Position numbers and translations under genes: made by a program | Shown: piece after piece, positions 17,967-27,243 of the stretch | How the letters are laid out: each line of letters opens with the position of its first letter | How positions within the stretch are numbered: the stretch's first letter is position 1 | Notes under the pieces: generated by a model | Databases searched by the model: none | Told to the model about the DNA's origin: nothing | What the model saw: the letters and a program-made list of their open reading frames with translations, nothing else | Assembly: GCA_001603425.1 (NCBI GenBank) | Contig: LUYZ01000069.1 | Span: 1-39,058 of the forward strand | Direction of reading: 5' to 3' | Origin: Bacteroidales bacterium Bact_08 | Lineage (GTDB): Bacteria > Bacteroidota > Bacteroidia > Bacteroidales > UBA932 | DNA: 39,058 nt

Positions 17967-18971
17967 CTATTTTGGATCATATGCCCATTTGTAATACATA
18001 GATCCCCAAGTAAATCCAGCACCAAAAGCAGATAATATTAGTATATCTCCCCTTTTGAAGTTCTTTTCAAATTCCCATAAAACTAGAGGAATCGAAGTAC
18101 CTGCTGTATTACCGTATTTTTCTATATTAATTAATATTTTATCTTTAACTAAACCCATTCTTTTTCCAGTAGCCTCTATAATTCTCATATTAGCCTGATG
18201 AGGTACTAAATATGCGATATCCTTAGCTTCAAGATTATTTCTCTCCATAATCTCTACAGAGACATCTGCCATTCTACTAACTGCATATTTAAACACAGTT
18301 TGACCATCTTGATATATAAAGTGCTCTCTGTTAGTAACTGTCTCTATAGTTGGCGGATACATAGAGCCACCTGCCTTCTGGTATAGATAGTGTCTCCCTA
18401 CTCCATCAACATGTAAAATAGAGTCCATTAACCCATAACCATCATCAGTTGTTGGTTCAATTAACATGGCAACTGCAGCATCTCCAAAAAGTGGGCAAGT
18501 TGTACGATCGGTGTAATCAGTCATTCCAGTCATTCTTTCACCTGTTACTAAAATGATCTTTTTATACCTTCCACTTTGAATAAAGGCAGCTGCTGTTTCA
18601 AATGAGAAAATAAAACCAGAACATCCTGCATTAATATCATAACCCCAAGCATTCATTATACCAACCTTGTCACAGATTATATTTGCAGTTGCAGGAAATA
18701 ACATATCAGGTGATACTGTTGCGCACAGAAGCATATCAATATCCTCTGCTTTTGTTCCCGTTTTATCGAGCAACTTTCGTACTGCATCAGCACCCATATG
18801 AGAAGTACCTAATCCATCCTCCTTTAAAACTCTACGCTCACGTACTCCGATTCTGGACATTATCCACTCATCTGTGGTATCGACCATTTTAGATAACATT
18901 TCGTTATCTATAATATCATCTGGTAAAGATGCCTCAATTCCAGTTATAATTGCTTTAATATCTCTGTTCAT
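17967..18971 (-). CDS. fabH: Beta-ketoacyl-ACP synthase III
   Basis: DINAGCSGFIFSFETAAAFIQSG active-site Cys, VPHQANMRIIEATGKRMG, NIEKYGNTAGTSIPL. Confidence 0.96.
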   Translation of the reverse strand: MNRDIKAIITGIEASLPDDIIDNEMLSKMVDTTDEWIMSRIGVRERRVLKEDGLGTSHMGADAVRKLLDKTGTKAEDIDMLLCATVSPDMLFPATANIICDKVGIMNAWGYDINAGCSGFIFSFETAAAFIQSGRYKKIILVTGERMTGMTDYTDRTTCPLFGDAAVAMLIEPTTDDGYGLMDSILHVDGVGRHYLYQKAGGSMYPPTIETVTNREHFIYQDGQTVFKYAVSRMADVSVEIMERNNLEAKDIAYLVPHQANMRIIEATGKRMGLVKDKILINIEKYGNTAGTSIPLVLWEFEKNFKRGDILILSAFGAGFTWGSMYYKWAYDPK

Positions 18972-19911
18972 ATGAGATGGTTTCTTTAAATTTATCCACT
19001 AACTTATTGAGCAGCGCACGTTCTGACTGAAGTATCATATTTGTCACAGCTAAAGAAGATGAGGCACCATGAGCAATTATTACTGGAGACTCAACTCCTA
19101 GAACAGGAGTTCCTCCATAATACTCATAATTAAGTCTCTCAAGAAAATCATTATTAATGCTTAACTTTTTTATGAGAGAGTATGTACCCTCAATCTGCTT
19201 CAAAAGAACATTTCCTACAAACCCATCAGTCACTACAACATCGGCTTCGGGGTCCAAATATAAATGATTTGATTCAATATTCCCACAAAAATTAAAATGA
19301 ATTGAATCACTCATTAGACTATAGGCCTCTTTTACAGACATATTCCCTTTGTCTTTTTCTTCTCCTATATTCAAAAGAGCGACTCTTGGATTAACAATCC
19401 CCATCATCTGCTTTGCATATACACTACCTAAAAGACCAAATTGATATAAAACATCTGGTCTACAATCTGTATTAAATCCAACATCTAATACTAACAATCG
19501 CCTATCGCCATAAATCGGCAACTCTGCAGAGATGCATGGCCTAATAATTCCGGGTAATGTTTTTAATGTTGTAACACATCCTGTGAGCATTGCTCCAGTA
19601 TTACCACAACTAGCAAAAGCATCAATTTGACCTCTTTTAAGAGATTCAAATCCTTTGACAATACCAGAGTTTAACTTAGTGTTATATGCCTTAACTGGAT
19701 GGTCTCCCATCTCAATAGCTTCAGAAGAATTTACTATTTCAAAGATTTCTGGATTTACTGATCTATCTTTACAAATAGAAAAAATTGTCTCTTTGCAACC
19801 AAAGAGAACAAGTTTTGTGTTTGAAGTAATGTACTTAAGCGAATCAATTGCTCCGAGAACTACGTTCTGCGGAGCATAATCTCCACTAGTTACATCTACT
19901 CCAATTCTCAT
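18955..19911 (-). CDS. plsX: Phosphate acyltransferase PlsX
   Basis: SCGNTGAMLTG, NIGEEKDKGN, DGFVGNVLLKQIEG; located between rpmF and fabH. Confidence 0.93.
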   Translation of the reverse strand: MRIGVDVTSGDYAPQNVVLGAIDSLKYITSNTKLVLFGCKETIFSICKDRSVNPEIFEIVNSSEAIEMGDHPVKAYNTKLNSGIVKGFESLKRGQIDAFASCGNTGAMLTGCVTTLKTLPGIIRPCISAELPIYGDRRLLVLDVGFNTDCRPDVLYQFGLLGSVYAKQMMGIVNPRVALLNIGEEKDKGNMSVKEAYSLMSDSIHFNFCGNIESNHLYLDPEADVVVTDGFVGNVLLKQIEGTYSLIKKLSINNDFLERLNYEYYGGTPVLGVESPVIIAHGASSSLAVTNMILQSERALLNKLVDKFKETISYEQRY

Positions 19912-19918
19912 TTAAGAG

Positions 19919-20101
19919 CTATGAGTTGGACTTATCGATAATTAAACGACCTCTGTAGTATCCACACTCTGGACATACTCTGTGATACAATACAGCCGCT
20001 CCGCAATTTGAACAAGTACCTAATGTAGGTAATTCTGCTTTGTAGTGTGTTCTGCGTTTATTTCTACGTGTTTTAGAAATTCTGTGTTTCGGATGTGCCA
20101 T
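19919..20101 (-). CDS. rpmF: 50S ribosomal protein L32
   Basis: MAHPKHRISKTRRNKRRTHYKAELPTLGTCSNCGAAVLYHRVCPECGYYRGR, zinc-binding Cys pairs. Confidence 0.97.
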   Translation of the reverse strand: MAHPKHRISKTRRNKRRTHYKAELPTLGTCSNCGAAVLYHRVCPECGYYRGRLIIDKSNS

Positions 20102-20120
20102 TTCTTCTTATATTTCAATA

Positions 20121-20639
20121 TTAATTTACTATATCTTTTAACTTATCAAACGGAGTCTCTTTTTCTAAAGAATCTGCTTGTTTTTTTCCAATCATATATC
20201 CAGAGAGTTTACTCTCCATCTCTTTATTACACTCTCCTTGCGGATGGGTTTTATATATGGGTAGTGACAGGCATACATAATCATATATAAATTGAGATAG
20301 GTCTAACTCTGCCTCTGATGGATCTAAAATCATTACCTCATCTGTCTCCTCCTCTTCACAACTTCTAACAAACTTGACTAGTAACTTCCCTTTAATATCA
20401 ACAGGGAAAGATATGCTATCCAAACACCTATCACACTCTGTTTCCACAAAACCATTCGCATCCATTTCTAATAAAATATGCGTATTTTTTTTATCAACAT
20501 TCAACACTATTTCCAATCTAGCGTCTTTAACAAGAGAGTTTTCAATTATCTTAAAAAACTCATTGTCAATCGTAAATTTAAAATCATGTCTGCCTACCGA
20601 CATCCCCTTAATTGGGAGAATGTAATCTTTGCTACACAT
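20121..20639 (-). CDS. YceD/DUF177 family protein
   Basis: CDRCLDSISFPVDIKGKLLVKF; upstream of rpmF as in the conserved yceD-rpmF-plsX-fabH cluster. Confidence 0.85.
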   Translation of the reverse strand: MCSKDYILPIKGMSVGRHDFKFTIDNEFFKIIENSLVKDARLEIVLNVDKKNTHILLEMDANGFVETECDRCLDSISFPVDIKGKLLVKFVRSCEEEETDEVMILDPSEAELDLSQFIYDYVCLSLPIYKTHPQGECNKEMESKLSGYMIGKKQADSLEKETPFDKLKDIVN

Positions 20640-20665
20640 AGTTAATCATATAGGAAATGAGCCCG

Positions 20666-20673
20666 CAAAGTTA
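20666..20673 (-). promoter_or_regulatory. -7 element (TAACTTTG) for the yceD-rpmF-plsX-fabH cluster
   Basis: TAnnTTTG match 26 nt upstream of the ATG at 20639. Confidence 0.45.
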
Positions 20674-20702
20674 ATCTTTTTTTTATAATTTACAATCAAA
20701 TA

Positions 20703-22499
20703 CTAACCCTTTCTTCTTTTACGCTCATTCTCATCTAGATATATCTTTCTTAATCGAATAGATTTAGGAGTTACCTCTACTAATTCATCTTCTTGAATAT
20801 ACTCTAGAGCCTCCTCTAAAGAGAAGACTATTGGAGGTGGAAGCATTGCTTTATCATCAGATCCAGAAGCTCTTACATTTGTAAGTTTCTTAGTTTTACA
20901 TAAATTAATACCCAAATCATCTGCACGAGAGTTCTCACCCACTACCTGACCTGCATAAATATCCTCTCCTGGAGATATAAAGAACTTTCCTCTATCTTGA
21001 AGCTTATCCATTGAGTATGCAATTGCATTACCCGTCTCAATAGATATTAGAGAACCATTGGATCTTTTCTCAATCTCTCCTTTATATGGCTCATATGCCT
21101 TAAATCTATGAGAAACCACTGCCTCTCCTTGTGTTGCTGTAATTAAATTACTTCTTAATCCAATTAAACCTCTAGATGGGATATCAAACTCTAAATGAGT
21201 CCTCTCTCCTCTATGATCCATATGTAATAGAGAACCCTTTCTTCTGGTTACCATCTCAATAGCTCTACCAACCATTTCTGCTGGAAGATCAATTGTAAGA
21301 AACTCTACTGGTTCACATCTAATTCCGTTTATATTCTTATCTAGTACCTTTGGCTGCCCAACCTGCAATTCAAATCCCTCTCTTCTCATTGTCTCAATTA
21401 AAACAGATATGTGTAAAACACCCCTTCCGTTGACAATAAAAGAGTCTGCTGTTAATCCCTCTTTCACCCTAAGAGCTAGATTCTTCTCCAACTCCTTCTC
21501 TAATCTATCTTTTATATGTCTAGATGTAACAAACTTGCCCTCTTTACCAAAAAATGGAGAGTCATTTATTGTAAATAACATACTCATTGTTGGCTCATCA
21601 ATAGAGATCGGCGCTAGTGGCTCTGGATTCTCATAATCTGCAATAGTATCGCCTATATCAAAACCCTCTATGCCCACTACTGCACAAATATCTCCACTCT
21701 TAACCTCAGAAACTTTTTCTTTTTCTAGACCCTTAAAAATCATCAACTCTTTTACTCTAGACTTAACAATCTCGCCATCTCTTTTGCATAATGAAGCATT
21801 CATCCCTGCCTTTAAAACACCTCTTGTAACTCTTCCTATAGCAATTCTACCTACATAAGGAGAGTACTCTAAAGATGATATTAGCATTTGCGGCGTACCC
21901 TCCAAAAACTCCGGAGCAGGTATTTCAGAAATTATGGTATCCAAAAGTTGAGTTATATCCTCTTTGGGATCTTTCCAATCAAAAGACATCCATCCATTTT
22001 TAGCACTACCATATAATGTTTTAAAATCTAACTGATACTCTGTAGCATTTAATGAAAACATTAAATCAAATACCTGTTCATTAACCTCCTCTGGTCTACA
22101 ATTTGGCTTATCCACCTTATTTACAACAACAATTGGCTTCTTGCCCATTTCTAATGCCTTTTGCAAGACAAATCTTGTTTGAGGCATTGTACCTTCAAAG
22201 GCATCTACCAGTAAAAGTACCCCATCAGCCATATTTAGAACTCTCTCTACCTCACCACCAAAATCGGCATGGCCTGGTGTATCTATAATATTAATTTTAT
22301 ATTCTCCGTAAGGCACAGAAACATTTTTAGCCAAAATTGTTATACCACGCTCTCTTTCAAGATCGTTGTTATCTAGTATTAAATCTCCGCATTTGGATGA
22401 GTCTCTGAATATCTTCGCCTGAAGAATCATTCTGTCCACTAAAGTGGTTTTGCCATGGTCGACGTGCGCAATAATGGCAATATTTCTTATTTTCTGCAT
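20703..22499 (-). CDS. typA: Translational GTPase TypA/BipA
   Basis: AIIAHVDHGKTTLVDRM, DTPGHADFGGEVERVL, NKVDKPNCRPEEV, GERTHLEFDIPSRGLIGLR. Confidence 0.96.
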   Translation of the reverse strand: MQKIRNIAIIAHVDHGKTTLVDRMILQAKIFRDSSKCGDLILDNNDLERERGITILAKNVSVPYGEYKINIIDTPGHADFGGEVERVLNMADGVLLLVDAFEGTMPQTRFVLQKALEMGKKPIVVVNKVDKPNCRPEEVNEQVFDLMFSLNATEYQLDFKTLYGSAKNGWMSFDWKDPKEDITQLLDTIISEIPAPEFLEGTPQMLISSLEYSPYVGRIAIGRVTRGVLKAGMNASLCKRDGEIVKSRVKELMIFKGLEKEKVSEVKSGDICAVVGIEGFDIGDTIADYENPEPLAPISIDEPTMSMLFTINDSPFFGKEGKFVTSRHIKDRLEKELEKNLALRVKEGLTADSFIVNGRGVLHISVLIETMRREGFELQVGQPKVLDKNINGIRCEPVEFLTIDLPAEMVGRAIEMVTRRKGSLLHMDHRGERTHLEFDIPSRGLIGLRSNLITATQGEAVVSHRFKAYEPYKGEIEKRSNGSLISIETGNAIAYSMDKLQDRGKFFISPGEDIYAGQVVGENSRADDLGINLCKTKKLTNVRASGSDDKAMLPPPIVFSLEEALEYIQEDELVEVTPKSIRLRKIYLDENERKRRKG

Positions 22500-22509
22500 A
22501 ATTAGGGCG

Positions 22510-22535
22510 CAAAAGTAGAAAAAATATTACTTTTG
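22510..22535. promoter_or_regulatory. Bidirectional typA/guaA promoter: mirrored -7 boxes CAAAAGTA (minus) and TACTTTTG (plus)
   Basis: Perfect 8-bp inverted repeat spaced by 10 bp; each arm matches TAnnTTTG in the outward direction. Confidence 0.6.
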
Positions 22536-22563
22536 TGGTTTAAAATTGCGAAAAAATTCCTTT

Positions 22564-24093
22564 ATGACAGAAAAAATTTTAATTGTAGACTTTGGTTCTC
22601 AATTTACTCAGCTGATTGGCAGACGTGTTAGAGAATTAAATGTATATTGCGAAATTGTTCCATTCAACAATATTCCTGCTATTGATGATAGTATTAAGGG
22701 TGTTATATTATCGGGCAGCCCTTTTTCTGTCAGAGAAGAGAACTCACCAAAAATAGATTTAGACAAATTGATTGGAGTTAGACCTATTCTAGCAATTTGT
22801 TATGGAGCTCAGTATTTGGCTCACAACTTAGGAGGAGAAGTTACTCCCTCATTAGCAAGAGAATACGGAAGAGCAACTCTCTCTATCAAAGATATATCTT
22901 GCCCTCTATTCAAAGATGTTCCTGAGAGTTTTGATGTATGGATGTCCCATGGCGACACAATTAAAGATCTTCCTAATGGTGCTTCTATTGTTGCTTCCAC
23001 ATCTGATATTACAAATGCTGCATATAGAATACAAGAGAGTAACTGTTATGCTTTGCAATTTCATCCAGAGGTATATCACTCACAATATGGTTCTTCTCTT
23101 CTAAAGAATTATGTTATTGATATTTGTAAATGTTCTGCTACATGGACTGCCGACTCATATATAGATAGCACAATCAAAGAGATTAAAGAAACAATTAAAG
23201 ACCAACAAGTCATTCTTGGTCTATCTGGAGGTGTCGATTCAACTGTAGCGGCAGTATTACTACACAAAGCGATTGGATCTCAACTACACTGTATATTTGT
23301 GGATAATGGATTATTAAGAAAAAATGAGTTTGAGCAAGTTTTAGACTCATACAAAAATATGGGATTAAATGTAATTGGAGTAGATGCTTCTAAACTATTC
23401 ATGGATGCCCTTAAAGGTGTTACAGATCCAGAGTTAAAAAGAAAAGCTATCGGAAAAGTTTTTGTCGATGTTTTTGATAATGAGTCTCATAAAATAGAGG
23501 GGGCCACATGGCTAGCACAAGGCACTATTTATCCAGATGTGATTGAGTCAATTTCTGTAAATGGCCCATCAGCAACAATTAAGTCTCATCACAATGTTGG
23601 TGGACTCCCAGATTATATGAAACTTAAGGTAATTGAGCCTTTAAGATCTCTCTTTAAGGATGAAGTGAGAAGAGTTGGAAAAGCTCTAGGGATAAAAGAG
23701 GAACTAATTTCTAGACACCCTTTCCCTGGACCAGGATTAGGAATTAGAGTTTTAGGGGAAGTATCTATGGAGAAATTAGATATTTTAAAAAATGCCGATG
23801 AGATTTTTATATCATCTCTTAGAAGTAGCGGATTATACCACCAAGTATGGCAAGCAGCTGCAATTTTACTACCTATTAAAAGTGTGGGCGTTATGGGAGA
23901 TGAGAGAACATATGAATATACTATTGCATTAAGAGCCGTAACATCTACAGATGGAATGACTGCCGATTGGGTTCATCTTCCATATGAATTCCTAGCAAAA
24001 GTATCTAACGATATCATAAATAGAGTTAAAGGAGTTAATAGAGTTGTCTATGACATCTCTTCTAAACCACCTGCAACAATTGAATGGGAATAA
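22564..24093 (+). CDS. guaA: GMP synthase (glutamine-hydrolysing)
   Basis: [53 protein letters not shown]-terminal KPPATIEWE. Start placed at MTEKILIV rather than the track start 22546. Confidence 0.96.
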   Translation: MTEKILIVDFGSQFTQLIGRRVRELNVYCEIVPFNNIPAIDDSIKGVILSGSPFSVREENSPKIDLDKLIGVRPILAICYGAQYLAHNLGGEVTPSLAREYGRATLSIKDISCPLFKDVPESFDVWMSHGDTIKDLPNGASIVASTSDITNAAYRIQESNCYALQFHPEVYHSQYGSSLLKNYVIDICKCSATWTADSYIDSTIKEIKETIKDQQVILGLSGGVDSTVAAVLLHKAIGSQLHCIFVDNGLLRKNEFEQVLDSYKNMGLNVIGVDASKLFMDALKGVTDPELKRKAIGKVFVDVFDNESHKIEGATWLAQGTIYPDVIESISVNGPSATIKSHHNVGGLPDYMKLKVIEPLRSLFKDEVRRVGKALGIKEELISRHPFPGPGLGIRVLGEVSMEKLDILKNADEIFISSLRSSGLYHQVWQAAAILLPIKSVGVMGDERTYEYTIALRAVTSTDGMTADWVHLPYEFLAKVSNDIINRVKGVNRVVYDISSKPPATIEWE

Positions 24094-24121
24094 ATAGATT
24101 GCAGTAATTATAGTGATAAAT

Positions 24122-24160
24122 AAAAGGGAGGTTGCCTACTTAGACAACCTCCCTTCTTTT
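24122..24160 (+). terminator. Intrinsic terminator after guaA
   Basis: AAAAGGGAGGTTG-CCTACTTAGA-CAACCTCCCTTCTTTT hairpin. Confidence 0.85.
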
Positions 24161-24201
24161 GGTTTTAAGTCAAGAAAAACTAGCTAATAAAAGTTTGTAG
24201 A

Positions 24202-24399
24202 TTATTCTACAACTTCTGCTGCTGGAGTTTCTCCCTCTTGCACATGTGTGCTGTCAGAACACTCAGAACCACAACATCCTGTAGAGTCTGCTGCTTCAAC
24301 TTTTTGTTCCTCAACAACAACTTCCTCTTGCTGTGCGCTATTGCCACAAGATGAAAGTACAAAACCTGCAACTGCAAATAGTAGGAAAAGCTTTTTCAT
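24202..24399 (-). CDS. Small acidic, Cys-containing lipoprotein
   Basis: MKKLFLLFAVAGFVLSSCGN signal peptide with lipobox; mature region acidic with GCCGSEC. Start placed at 24399, downstream of the track start. Confidence 0.7.
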   Translation of the reverse strand: MKKLFLLFAVAGFVLSSCGNSAQQEEVVVEEQKVEAADSTGCCGSECSDSTHVQEGETPAAEVVE

Positions 24400-24430
24400 T
24401 TTTAAAAAAATTTGATTATTAATTTCGCCA

Positions 24431-24438
24431 CAAATATA
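24431..24438 (-). promoter_or_regulatory. -7 element (TATATTTG) of the small lipoprotein
   Basis: TAnnTTTG match 31 nt upstream of the ATG at 24399; lies inside the extended ORF-track N-terminus. Confidence 0.5.
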
Positions 24439-24456
24439 CAAGATTTCTAGATATTT

Positions 24457-26238
24457 CTACAATTTTAATTCAAAACCTAAAAAAAATGTAACACCAGGCA
24501 TTCTAAATCCCTGATTAATTGAGTATGATTCTCCTAACAAATTGTCACACAACACAAAAAAGGATGAACGGTAACCATATATTTTTGTATGATAATATCC
24601 TTTAAAATCAAATAGGGAGTAACTATTTTTTTGCTTAGTAAATATATTTATGCAATACCCTTTTGCATTTGAATATGCTATAACAGCATCAAAGGGGTAT
24701 TTACTATATAAGAAAGAAAGATTGATAATACTCTCTGGCACATGAATCGTCAATGGAGAAACATTAGTTAACGAGTAATTCCCAGTAACTTTCCATATAT
24801 CATTTACAGTATATCTAAAATCTAACTCAAAGCCTTTACTTTCTGAAAATCCAGTATTTAGATTTTTGGGAATTCCCATAATTCGCTTCTGCTCTACCAT
24901 ATTCCACATATCAATATAGAACAGAGTAAACTTAGAAAACAATCTATTATCAAGAAAATTGTATTCTATGGATGATTCGTAAGTTACAGCCGATTCTTGA
25001 AGTAGATCTGGATTAGAGGCATTTCCATAATATAACTCCATAATAGATGGGGATCTATACCCTTTTGATATTTTACCATTAACTGAATATCTTTCTCTCT
25101 CTAAAACAAATCCCAAATGGGGTGTTACTTCATTTTTAAAAGATTTATTATTAGTATATCTAATACCTCCCTCTAATGTAAAAACATCAAAAAACTTGTG
25201 TTTTAGAATAGCATACATAGATAATTCCGAAATATTAGCATCCAGGAGCTCTTGATTATTTTCAATATTCTTAAAATAATCTCTTAAAATATTACCTGCA
25301 TTATATGAATAATCAAATCCAGCAGAGAGTATTGAACTATTTTTTAAAGTAAAGTCTTCATTACCTCTAACTCCAAATATCCTCTCTTTAAATATAGATT
25401 GATATTCTGTGGGAAAATCGCTCGGAACAAATCCTTCGTTTATCGAATTCCTATAGATAGTTGTATATAAAATCAAACCTCCATTTGCTTTAGAAAACTT
25501 ATTGCTCAACTCAAAAGAGATAGTTGCAATATTAATATCAGATAAACTTCTTAATAAAGGACGGTTTACAATACCAGGATTTCTAGAAAAAACATCTGTA
25601 AAAGAGCCATTTAATTTCAAATTATAATTTCCATTTAACTTATACTGAGTCCTTAAATAGAGATCAAATCTAGAAAAATCAGAATTGGCTCTATGTCCAT
25701 CACTTGATTTATAATTTAAAGATAAATTAGATATAAATTTATCTCTATTGAGCTTACTATTTAAATTGTAATTCTGCGTATTAAATGATCCATAACCAAT
25801 AGTAGTATTTGCGCTATTCCCATATGTTGTGTCAGTAAAAGATGTAATATTGACTACTCCACCAAATGCATTTTTACCATAAATTAATGATGAAGAGCCT
25901 TTTTCTATAGAGATATTATCTACATATCCCATATTAAAAATATCTATCAAAGGCATTCCGTCTATCTGTAGATTCATCGGTATACCGTCTCTATAAATGG
26001 CAACTCGACGACCTTGTCCAACACCTCTTACATTTATAAATCCAGCTCTATTATCAAAAAAACCATACCCTTCAATACCCTTTTTAGTAACAAAGATTGA
26101 TGAGTAATTTTTGGATATTGGATCTAAAATAGATTGATTATAAACAAAGTTTAGAGAATCAGAGATTGCAGACTCATTTTTTCCAAACAATAGAGAGGAA
26201 AGCAACATAAATAATGTTATCCAAAAGGTTCTAGTCAT
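24457..26238 (-). CDS. TonB-dependent outer-membrane receptor
   Basis: Plug-domain motif INVRGVGQGRRVAIYRDGIPMNLQIDGMPLIDIFNMGYVDNISIEKGSSSLIYGKNAFGGVVNI, C-terminal beta-barrel. Confidence 0.85.
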   Translation of the reverse strand: MTRTFWITLFMLLSSLLFGKNESAISDSLNFVYNQSILDPISKNYSSIFVTKKGIEGYGFFDNRAGFINVRGVGQGRRVAIYRDGIPMNLQIDGMPLIDIFNMGYVDNISIEKGSSSLIYGKNAFGGVVNITSFTDTTYGNSANTTIGYGSFNTQNYNLNSKLNRDKFISNLSLNYKSSDGHRANSDFSRFDLYLRTQYKLNGNYNLKLNGSFTDVFSRNPGIVNRPLLRSLSDINIATISFELSNKFSKANGGLILYTTIYRNSINEGFVPSDFPTEYQSIFKERIFGVRGNEDFTLKNSSILSAGFDYSYNAGNILRDYFKNIENNQELLDANISELSMYAILKHKFFDVFTLEGGIRYTNNKSFKNEVTPHLGFVLERERYSVNGKISKGYRSPSIMELYYGNASNPDLLQESAVTYESSIEYNFLDNRLFSKFTLFYIDMWNMVEQKRIMGIPKNLNTGFSESKGFELDFRYTVNDIWKVTGNYSLTNVSPLTIHVPESIINLSFLYSKYPFDAVIAYSNAKGYCINIFTKQKNSYSLFDFKGYYHTKIYGYRSSFFVLCDNLLGESYSINQGFRMPGVTFFLGFELKL

Positions 26239-27208
26239 CGCTACTAATATTTTTAATCTTTAATCCAGGATGATACTTTAAAATAGCACCTCTCCATCTA
26301 TTACTATCTAAATGTGTGTAAATCTCTGTTGTTAAAATACTCTCGTGCCCCAACATCTGCTGAACTGCCCTAAGATCTGCACCATTTTCAATTAGATGAG
26401 TTGCAAATGAGTGCCTAAATGTATGAGGAGATATGTTCTTCTCTATTCCAGCCTTTAGAGCCGTATCTTTTATGATCATAAAAATCATCTCTCTTGACAA
26501 AGATTTGCCGAATTTACTTAAAAAAACAGTGTTTTGATGTTTGATGTCTATTTTTCGTTGTGCTCTCTGAGACAGGTATGCCAATAACTGCTTGAGCGCA
26601 GGCTCGCCAATTGGGACAACTCTCTGTTTATCTCCTTTACCTATAACTCTAATAAACCCCTCTTTTACAAAAAGATCAGAAAGTTGAAGATTAATTAATT
26701 CACTTACTCTCAGACCACATGAATATAGAATTTCAATAATCGCTCTATTTCTATGACCCTCTGTTAACGACAGATCTATTGAAGATAAAATAGACTCAAT
26801 CTCAAAAACCGATAATACAATTGGGATATGGTTATTATATTTTGGATTATCAATATTATCCAAAGGGTTAATTGATATTAAATTTGATAAAACCAAAAAA
26901 CTAAAAAATGCTCTCAAAGATGAGATTACTCTCGCTTGGCTTCTTTTGGATACAGTATTAAAAATATCATTATCCAAAAATTCAATAATATTATTGGAGT
27001 TTGCCGATAGTAACAGTAAGTCCAAATCACCGAATTGACTTTGAGAACTCTTATTTATACTCTTAGTTTCTATATTTGAAACCAAAAAATTTAACAATTT
27101 AATAACATCGGCACAATAAGCTTTTACACTATTGGCCGACAATGATCTCTCATATTTTAAATAGTATGAGAAATCATTTATAAGAAGACTGCTGATATTT
27201 TTATTCAA
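26231..27208 (-). CDS. xerD: Tyrosine recombinase XerC/XerD
   Basis: CGLRVSELINLQLSDL, SPHTFRHSFATHLIENGADLRAVQQMLGHESILTTEIYTH catalytic R-H-x-x-R-H-Y. XerC versus XerD not resolved. Confidence 0.9.
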   Translation of the reverse strand: MNKNISSLLINDFSYYLKYERSLSANSVKAYCADVIKLLNFLVSNIETKSINKSSQSQFGDLDLLLLSANSNNIIEFLDNDIFNTVSKRSQARVISSLRAFFSFLVLSNLISINPLDNIDNPKYNNHIPIVLSVFEIESILSSIDLSLTEGHRNRAIIEILYSCGLRVSELINLQLSDLFVKEGFIRVIGKGDKQRVVPIGEPALKQLLAYLSQRAQRKIDIKHQNTVFLSKFGKSLSREMIFMIIKDTALKAGIEKNISPHTFRHSFATHLIENGADLRAVQQMLGHESILTTEIYTHLDSNRWRGAILKYHPGLKIKNISSDD

Positions 27209-27217
27209 ATAATTAGT

Positions 27218-27235
27218 TACTTTTGTACAAAATTA
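27218..27235. promoter_or_regulatory. Divergent xer/pyk promoter: TACTTTTG (plus, 27218-27225) and TAATTTTG (minus, 27228-27235) separated by 2 bp
   Basis: TACTTTTG-TA-CAAAATTA read directly; ATGs at 27208 (minus) and 27244 (plus). Confidence 0.6.
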
Positions 27236-27243
27236 TTACAATT

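Noticed and set aside
20045-20290. 81-aa plus-strand ORF across rpmF/yceD
   Set aside because: Antisense to two confident genes; no supporting motif.
26231-27208. Xer recombinase as evidence for an integrated mobile element
   Set aside because: It looks like a housekeeping XerC/D in an operon beside pyk; no att-like repeats or cargo genes were found.
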